Assembly (NCBI GenBank): GCA_013400975.1
Contig: WBMZ01014045.1
Span: 1 to 64,000 of the forward strand
Reading direction: 5' to 3'
From: Atrichornis clamosus
Taxonomy: Eukaryota; Chordata; Aves; Passeriformes; Menuridae
DNA length: 64,000 bases
How positions within the stretch are numbered: position 1 is the stretch's first letter; each line of letters opens with the position of its first letter. Under the pieces are notes generated by a model, which ran no database searches, had not been told where the DNA came from, and saw only the letters and a program-made list of their open reading frames with translations. This document shows positions 60,801-64,000 of this stretch, in pieces. The translations under genes were made by a program, and so were the position numbers.

Positions 60801-63564
60801 AGGGGGACAGTCCTACTCAGAGTCCAGGTCACAGCTTGTGGGCTGATGTGGTGTCACCATGGCCTGCTCAATTTGTTCCCATTCAAGATTTATTCTGTGG
60901 GAAATGCAGCTGCCCTAGGCATCAGGAGCTCCAATCCAGCACGAACTGAGTTAATTCTACCCACTGATGTCTTTTCTCAACATTTTTGTGGGCAAGTTTA
61001 TTGCTCGTGAAGGTAAGAGACTGGTCCAAACCCACTGAAGCCAAAGGAATGGCTCCATGGGCACTGGAATTGGCTCTGAAGTGCCAGAGGAAGCCAGACA
61101 CAGCACTGGCAGGACCAGCACAAACTTCACATCACCAAGCCAAGTCACCTCTATGCCAAACTGTATTAAAAAAAGTTGGCAGTGTCTTAAACAGCAACTT
61201 TTGGCCATGCCAGAGGGTTTGGTGAGGTTTGCATGTGAGGGATTAAACCTCCATTTAATCTCTTATCTGTGGACTTTTTTTTGATAGCCTGGGAAGCAGA
61301 TAGGTGGCTATGGAAATGGCAATCGGAGAAGCAGCTTTTCTTGCTTATTTTGAAATCAGGCTGGACTGAGTTTACCAGTTTGATTCTTATTATTAATTGC
61401 AGCAGTGCAGGCTGGACCCTCACCAAGACCTTTTGCACCATTGTGCAAACCCTCCAGCATGTAACAAACCCCACTCTGGGACTGCCTTTGATTATCCCAC
61501 AGCCTGTGCGTGGGTTTAACGCCACTGATGTTTAACTCCCATTTTTCAAAGAAACACATTTGCCACATCTCATACCCTGCTGCTGATCCGGGGGATCCAG
61601 ACGTGCAGTGACACAACTGAGCATTGCCTGGGCTGGGATCACTGGAACCAACTGATTCCCCATCCCTTACTTTTTTTTTCCTTCCCATTTTTTGGTGTCG
61701 ATTTAATGAAAAAATAAATGCCCACTTACTTGTGCTGAATGTCCCTGTGTAGGTTACTCTGGGCTGGGATTTCTGGTAGCTGGTGATGACGACGATGTAT
61801 TTTTGCCCGCTCCTGAGCCCTCGGATCACGTGCTCAGTGCCGGTCAGGTTTTGCCTCTGCACAAGGGAGTGGTCGTGTGCCAAGGTGACAGTGATGTCGA
61901 AGGCACTTTGTGGCTCGGGGCTGGCCCAGCGCAGCCTGGCGCTGCTCTCGGTGACATCTGAGATCTGGATGTCGTGGCTCTTTGCTGCAAGGCACAGTCA
62001 AACGGAACACCAGGCAGTGAATGAAGAGGGAAGGTCTCAAGGGAAAAGTGCCTCAGTGCTGCAGGATCTTCTTTCCGTGACAAGTGCGAGCCAGGCTGGG
62101 ACTTGGCTATCACAGGTGCCCAGCCCAGCACACTGCAGGGGGAGGGCTTTGTTTTCCATAGCCTAGATAATTCATCGAGTAGTTTATTTATTTTTAATAA
62201 TCTGTTGCAATCTAGCAAATCAAAGCCTTTTGTAAAATTTTCTACAAGATTTACACAACTTTCCCAACAACTGTAAATGTTCCCAGTCAGATCCTTCTCT
62301 GGGGTGCAGTGGATTCACTGAGCTGCTGAAGACCTTCAAGCCAAGAGTGAACATAAAATCCCAGAATGGTTTGGGTTGGAAGGGACCTTAAAGCCCATCT
62401 CGTTCCACCCCTCTGCTGATGGCAGGGACACCTTTCACTAGACCAGGTTCCTCCAAGCCCCATCCAACCTGGCCTTGAGCACTTCCAGGGATGATAACCT
62501 TAACATAACCTTAGGTCAAAGAAGTTACTATGGAAAGGTTTTCCTGCTCTGGCAGAGTCTTGGATGAGACCTTTACAAACACTGCTTAAAGCAGCAGTGG
62601 AGCAAGAAGCACCCTGAAAAGTTTGTTCCCCTCGAGCTGATGAGAGCATTAACCTTGGAAGAGCTGATTGCTTTTATTTATTGCTTTTTATTTATTATTT
62701 ATGCAGGGACTTGCCATCAATGACTGGATAAGCATCCCTGTGCTTTGACACATGTTCTTGGATACTTGCTCAGCTAGTGCAGATCTGCCTGTATCCCCTT
62801 GCAAAAATACCTGGGAAATCTCCTTTACATGAACTGTGCTCACATAAAAGAGGCTTGGTGTTCCCAAATAGGTCTTCACACTGATTCAGTGATGAACTAA
62901 CTATTCGTATTAGCTGAGAGTTCAAACAACGCCATTGCATGAATCACCATAAAAAGCAAAACTTGGCCAAGGGGGAATGCTATGAGGAAATCATGGAAAC
63001 ATGGCCACACTAGAAAGAGAAGTTCTCTGTAGCTGGATGGATTGTTCCATACTAAGATGTTCTGCCTGTGTTTTGCCTCTGGGCAGCCTATTTCCCACCC
63101 TTTTCTGCGCAAAATCCTTAACTAAAGCTGATGAGGTAATGCCCCAGCGCGGATTTCCATGTTTACACCTGAAACCCTGTTCCTGCAAGCATGAAATTTG
63201 GCCTCGCAGTGACATTTCCCACAGGAATAACCCCCTCATGGAGGAAGAAGAGCCACAACCCGCTGTGGTTCAGCCCAGAGGGAGACCGCTCACTTACCCC
63301 CGTGTCTCCTCCTGCCGCTGGCTGCGGTGGCCGTGGTGTTGGTGGTGGCACGGCCGCTGGCTTTGGCATGGGTAGCAGTGCCAGCTGCTCCCTGCGTGGT
63401 GGCATTCCCCTGGCCCACGGTGCTGGCTGGGGTGGGCTCGGTGGCTCTGCCCTGGCCCACGGTGCTGGCAGGGGTGGTTCTGGCACGGGCGCTCGCCACG
63501 GGCTTGACGGTCGCGCTGACCGTGGTGCTGGCACTGAAGGTCCGGGTTATGGTCGCGTTGGGAG
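54834..63564 (-). CDS. COL6A3: COL6A3, collagen VI alpha-3 chain, C-terminal part (six exons; 5' part beyond the window)
   Basis: The alpha-3 chain joins alpha-1 and alpha-2 in collagen VI, a secreted microfibril protein of the extracellular matrix. The window carries only the end of its C-terminal globular region: C3 low-complexity region, C4 fibronectin type III domain, linker, two Kunitz domains and a short tail. Coding parts on the minus strand are 63564-63298, 61984-61730, 60073-59999, 57793-57614, 55188-55018 and 54874-54834. All five introns are GT-AG and phase 1 (lengths 1313, 1656, 2205, 2425 and 143 bases), and the joined frame gives about 328 residues ending at a TAG. Identification rests on the FN3 sequence ([14 protein letters not shown]), the final Kunitz domain ([27 protein letters not shown]) and the terminal MGT, all close to the human chain as I remember it. 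The order C3-C4-C5 is diagnostic. The second Kunitz domain is the unusual element. Confidence 0.95.
54875..55017 (-). other. COL6A3: COL6A3 last intron (143 bases)
   Basis: This short phase 1 GT-AG intron separates the C5 Kunitz exon from the last coding exon. Its donor is GTAAGAG and its acceptor CATCAG. No repeat is seen in it. Confidence 0.9.
55018..55188 (-). CDS. COL6A3: COL6A3 exon: C5 Kunitz domain (endotrophin equivalent)
   Basis: A 171-base phase 1-1 exon encodes the second Kunitz domain: [43 protein letters not shown] and ECEKLCIP. All six cysteines are present with the same spacing as in the first domain. P1 is Arg and P1' is Asn. It is nearly identical to the human C5 domain ([25 protein letters not shown]) and clearly orthologous, whereas the upstream Kunitz domain is much less similar. 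In mammals C5 is cleaved off and circulates as endotrophin; the isolated human C5 domain is reported to be a poor protease inhibitor despite its fold. The acceptor is TTTTCCGCAG before 55188 and the donor GTAAGAG follows 55018. The last base joins GT of the final exon as GGT (Gly). Confidence 0.96.
55189..57613 (-). other. COL6A3: COL6A3 intron between the two Kunitz exons
   Basis: This phase 1 intron of 2425 bases starts with GTAAGT and ends in CCGCAG. I see no CR1 copy, no further Kunitz-like reading frame and no other recognisable element in it. Confidence 0.85.
57614..57793 (-). CDS. COL6A3: COL6A3 exon: additional (first) Kunitz/BPTI domain
   Basis: A 180-base phase 1-1 exon encodes a full Kunitz domain: [15 protein letters not shown], then [25 protein letters not shown], and ECISKCLKP. 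The six cysteines have the BPTI spacing (9, 15, 7, 12 and 3 residues between neighbours), so three disulfides are expected. The residue after the second Cys (P1) is Lys, suited to trypsin-like proteases, but P1' is Asp rather than the small residue usual in strong inhibitors. The acceptor is ACATGCAG before 57793 and the donor GTAAGT follows 57614. The frame fits the linker exon (Asp at the join) and the next Kunitz exon (TTC, Phe). Human alpha-3(VI), as I know it, passes directly from the linker to a single Kunitz domain, so this exon has no counterpart there. The domain looks intact, not decaying. Confidence 0.9.
57794..59998 (-). other. COL6A3: COL6A3 intron between linker and first Kunitz exon
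   Basis: This phase 1 intron of 2205 bases runs from GTGAGT to ATGCAG. It contains a CR1 fragment (about 59,400-59,525), annotated separately. Nothing else is recognisable. Confidence 0.85.
59400..59525 (-). mobile_element. CR1 LINE 3' end fragment (in a COL6A3 intron)
   Basis: ATAGAATCATAGAATGGTTT marks the 3' terminus in antisense orientation. The copy is diverged and stops after the segment ACCAGGGTGCTCCATC. Confidence 0.85.
59999..60073 (-). CDS. COL6A3: COL6A3 exon: linker between FN3 and the Kunitz domains
   Basis: This is a small 75-base phase 1-1 exon. It encodes about 25 residues, [15 protein letters not shown] followed by TEPLEGPES, with no Cys and a Pro-rich start. The stretch [10 protein letters not shown] aligns with the human linker NLMVSTEPLA that precedes the human Kunitz domain, which confirms both the exon and its frame. 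The acceptor is CTCCACAG before 60073 and the donor GTGAGT follows 59999. In mammals the C-terminal fragment called endotrophin is released by cleavage in this neighbourhood. No dibasic furin-like site is present in this exon. The last base, G, joins AT of the next exon to give GAT (Asp). Confidence 0.9.
60074..61729 (-). other. COL6A3: COL6A3 intron between FN3 and linker exons
   Basis: This phase 1 intron of 1656 bases runs from GTAAGT to CCACAG. The only structure I see is a 15-bp tandem duplication at 60,675-60,704 and T/A runs near 61,270 and 61,670. Confidence 0.85.
60675..60704. repeat. 15-bp tandem duplication in a COL6A3 intron
   Basis: CCATTGCATTGTGCT is followed directly by CCATTGCATTGTGCC. 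Confidence 0.92.
61730..61984 (-). CDS. COL6A3: COL6A3 exon: C4 fibronectin type III domain
   Basis: A single 255-base phase 1-1 exon holds one complete FN3 domain of about 85 residues. The core pattern is visible: an early strand [15 protein letters not shown] with the conserved Trp, then [12 protein letters not shown], the sequon NLTG, the turn [16 protein letters not shown] with the conserved Leu and Tyr, and a last strand TYTGTFST. It lines up along its length with the C4 domain of human alpha-3(VI), including the AHD-SLV--QNLT stretch. FN3 modules are beta-sandwich interaction domains; this one is extracellular. The acceptor is CTTGCAG before 61984 and the donor GTAAGT follows 61730. The junction to the linker exon rebuilds AAG (Lys). 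Confidence 0.95.
61985..63297 (-). other. COL6A3: COL6A3 intron between C3 and FN3 exons
   Basis: This phase 1 intron of 1313 bases runs from GTAAGT to TTGCAG. It holds one CR1 fragment (about 62,350-62,500) and an AT-rich patch near 62,670-62,705. Confidence 0.85.
62350..62500 (-). mobile_element. CR1 LINE 3' end fragment (in a COL6A3 intron)
   Basis: Antisense CR1: CCCAGAATGGTTTGGGTTGG starts it, followed by CTTAAAGCCCATCTCG and CAGGGACACCTTTCAC, ending after CACTTCCAGGGATG. It is a 5'-truncated copy in the same orientation as the gene. Confidence 0.9.
63298..63564 (-). CDS. COL6A3: COL6A3 exon: C3 Ala/Thr-rich region
   Basis: This exon encodes about 88 residues of Ala/Thr/Gly-rich, probably disordered sequence just before the FN3 domain. 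It corresponds in position to the C3 region of mammalian alpha-3(VI), which is rich in Lys-Pro-Ala-Thr repeats; here Lys and Pro are few. PASTVGQG occurs twice, 15 residues apart. N-glycosylation sequons are PNAT, GNAT and TNTT, and many Thr/Ser could carry O-glycans. A basic SGRRRHG lies at the C-terminal end. The donor is GTAAGT (complement 63292-63297) after one base of a codon, which joins the next exon as GCA (Ala). The acceptor is ambiguous: an AG before 63564 gives phase 1 like every other intron here, while an AG before 63572 has the better pyrimidine tract but implies phase 2. The low-complexity composition makes homology less certain than for the other exons; position and frame support it. 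Confidence 0.8.
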
Positions 63565-63684
63565 CTACGTACCTGGGCAGAGTTTTGGAAGGGGAGAGGA
63601 GTTGGCATAGAAACCATTGGCAAGAACCCACCCGTGGTCAATAGTCTTTGCTAGCTTTAGATCTGCCCACAGAGAGGAGTGAGA

Positions 63685-63800
63685 AGTGCTTGGAGCAACC
63701 TGGTCTTGTGCAAGGTGTCCCTGCCCGTGGCAGGGGGTTGGAACGAGATTTCTTTAAGGGTCCTTCCAACCCAAACTGTTCTGTGCTTCTCTGATAAGAG
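63685..63800 (+). mobile_element. CR1 LINE 3' end fragment (in a COL6A3 intron)
   Basis: The sequence runs from GGAGCAACCTGG through GTGTCCCTGCCC to CCTTCCAACCCAAACTG, the CR1 3' terminal region in sense orientation, truncated at its 5' side. It lies upstream of the first exon in view, so it is in the intron before the C3 exon. Confidence 0.85.
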
Positions 63801-64000
63801 TGAGTTCAGTAGACAGATCTATAGCATTCCTGACTTCAAGGGGCTCGACCTTCTAAGGCCAGATCATCTCTGAGGCCACCACTGAGACTTGGTGACACAA
63901 GTTTTCACTTCTTTTCTGACAATATTAGGGTGGGTTCTATGATGGATTCTGTATATCAGATAATCCAGGGCAGCCCATCTTCTGAAAGTAATGTGCTGAG

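Noticed and set aside
63327..63644. Val/Ala-rich plus-strand frame opposite the C3 exon
   Set aside because: It is the complement of the low-complexity C3 coding sequence; the minus strand frame is the one continuous with the FN3 and Kunitz exons.
1..64000. Search for CRISPR arrays, bacterial operons or integrated viral genes
   Set aside because: No regularly spaced repeats, no ribosome-binding-site gene arrays and no recognisable viral reading frames; the recurrent sequences are CR1.
1..64000. Search for tRNA genes by the B-box GGTTCGAATCC-like motif
   Set aside because: No convincing A-box/B-box pair was found by eye; a tRNAscan run would be decisive.

Overview
The window looks like a bird (Aves) genome: roughly two dozen short, 5'-truncated CR1 LINE 3' ends lie on both strands with the subfamily structure typical of birds, no SINE family is visible, and the only gene has vertebrate GT-AG introns. 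The exact species cannot be told from the sequence.

Right end (about 54,000-64,000, minus strand): this is the 3' end of COL6A3, the collagen VI alpha-3 chain. Six exons can be placed to the base from splice signals and reading frame: part of the Ala/Thr-rich C3 region (63,298-63,564), the whole C4 fibronectin type III domain (61,730-61,984), a short linker (59,999-60,073), a first Kunitz domain (57,614-57,793), a second Kunitz domain matching the C5/endotrophin domain of mammals (55,018-55,188), and the last coding exon (54,834-54,874) with a 3'UTR of about 830 bases ending near a poly(A) signal at 54,020-54,025. All five introns are phase 1 and the joined frame stays open for about 328 residues. 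Exons upstream of C3 lie beyond the right edge. The main point of interest is the extra Kunitz exon: mammalian COL6A3 as usually described has one Kunitz domain, this locus has two in tandem, and the extra one is a symmetric exon that could be skipped without a frameshift.

Left and middle (1-54,000): I find no protein-coding gene that I can support. This is intergenic DNA on the 3' side of COL6A3. From human gene order the next gene on this side should be COPS8, but none of it is recognisable here. The interval holds scattered CR1 copies of at least three subfamilies, two older-looking interspersed repeat fragments, simple repeats (a G homopolymer interrupted by four Ns, a pyrimidine tract of about 430 bases, several 15-bp tandem repeats) and a CpG-rich block (about 52,590-53,330) just beyond the COL6A3 poly(A) site. 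The longer open frames in this interval are mostly antisense CR1, low-complexity DNA or GC-rich stop-poor DNA.

The COL6A3 exons together encode the C-terminal non-collagenous region of a secreted matrix protein. In mammals this region is proteolytically trimmed and its terminal Kunitz piece is released as endotrophin. The repeats and the CpG-rich block have no demonstrated link to the gene.
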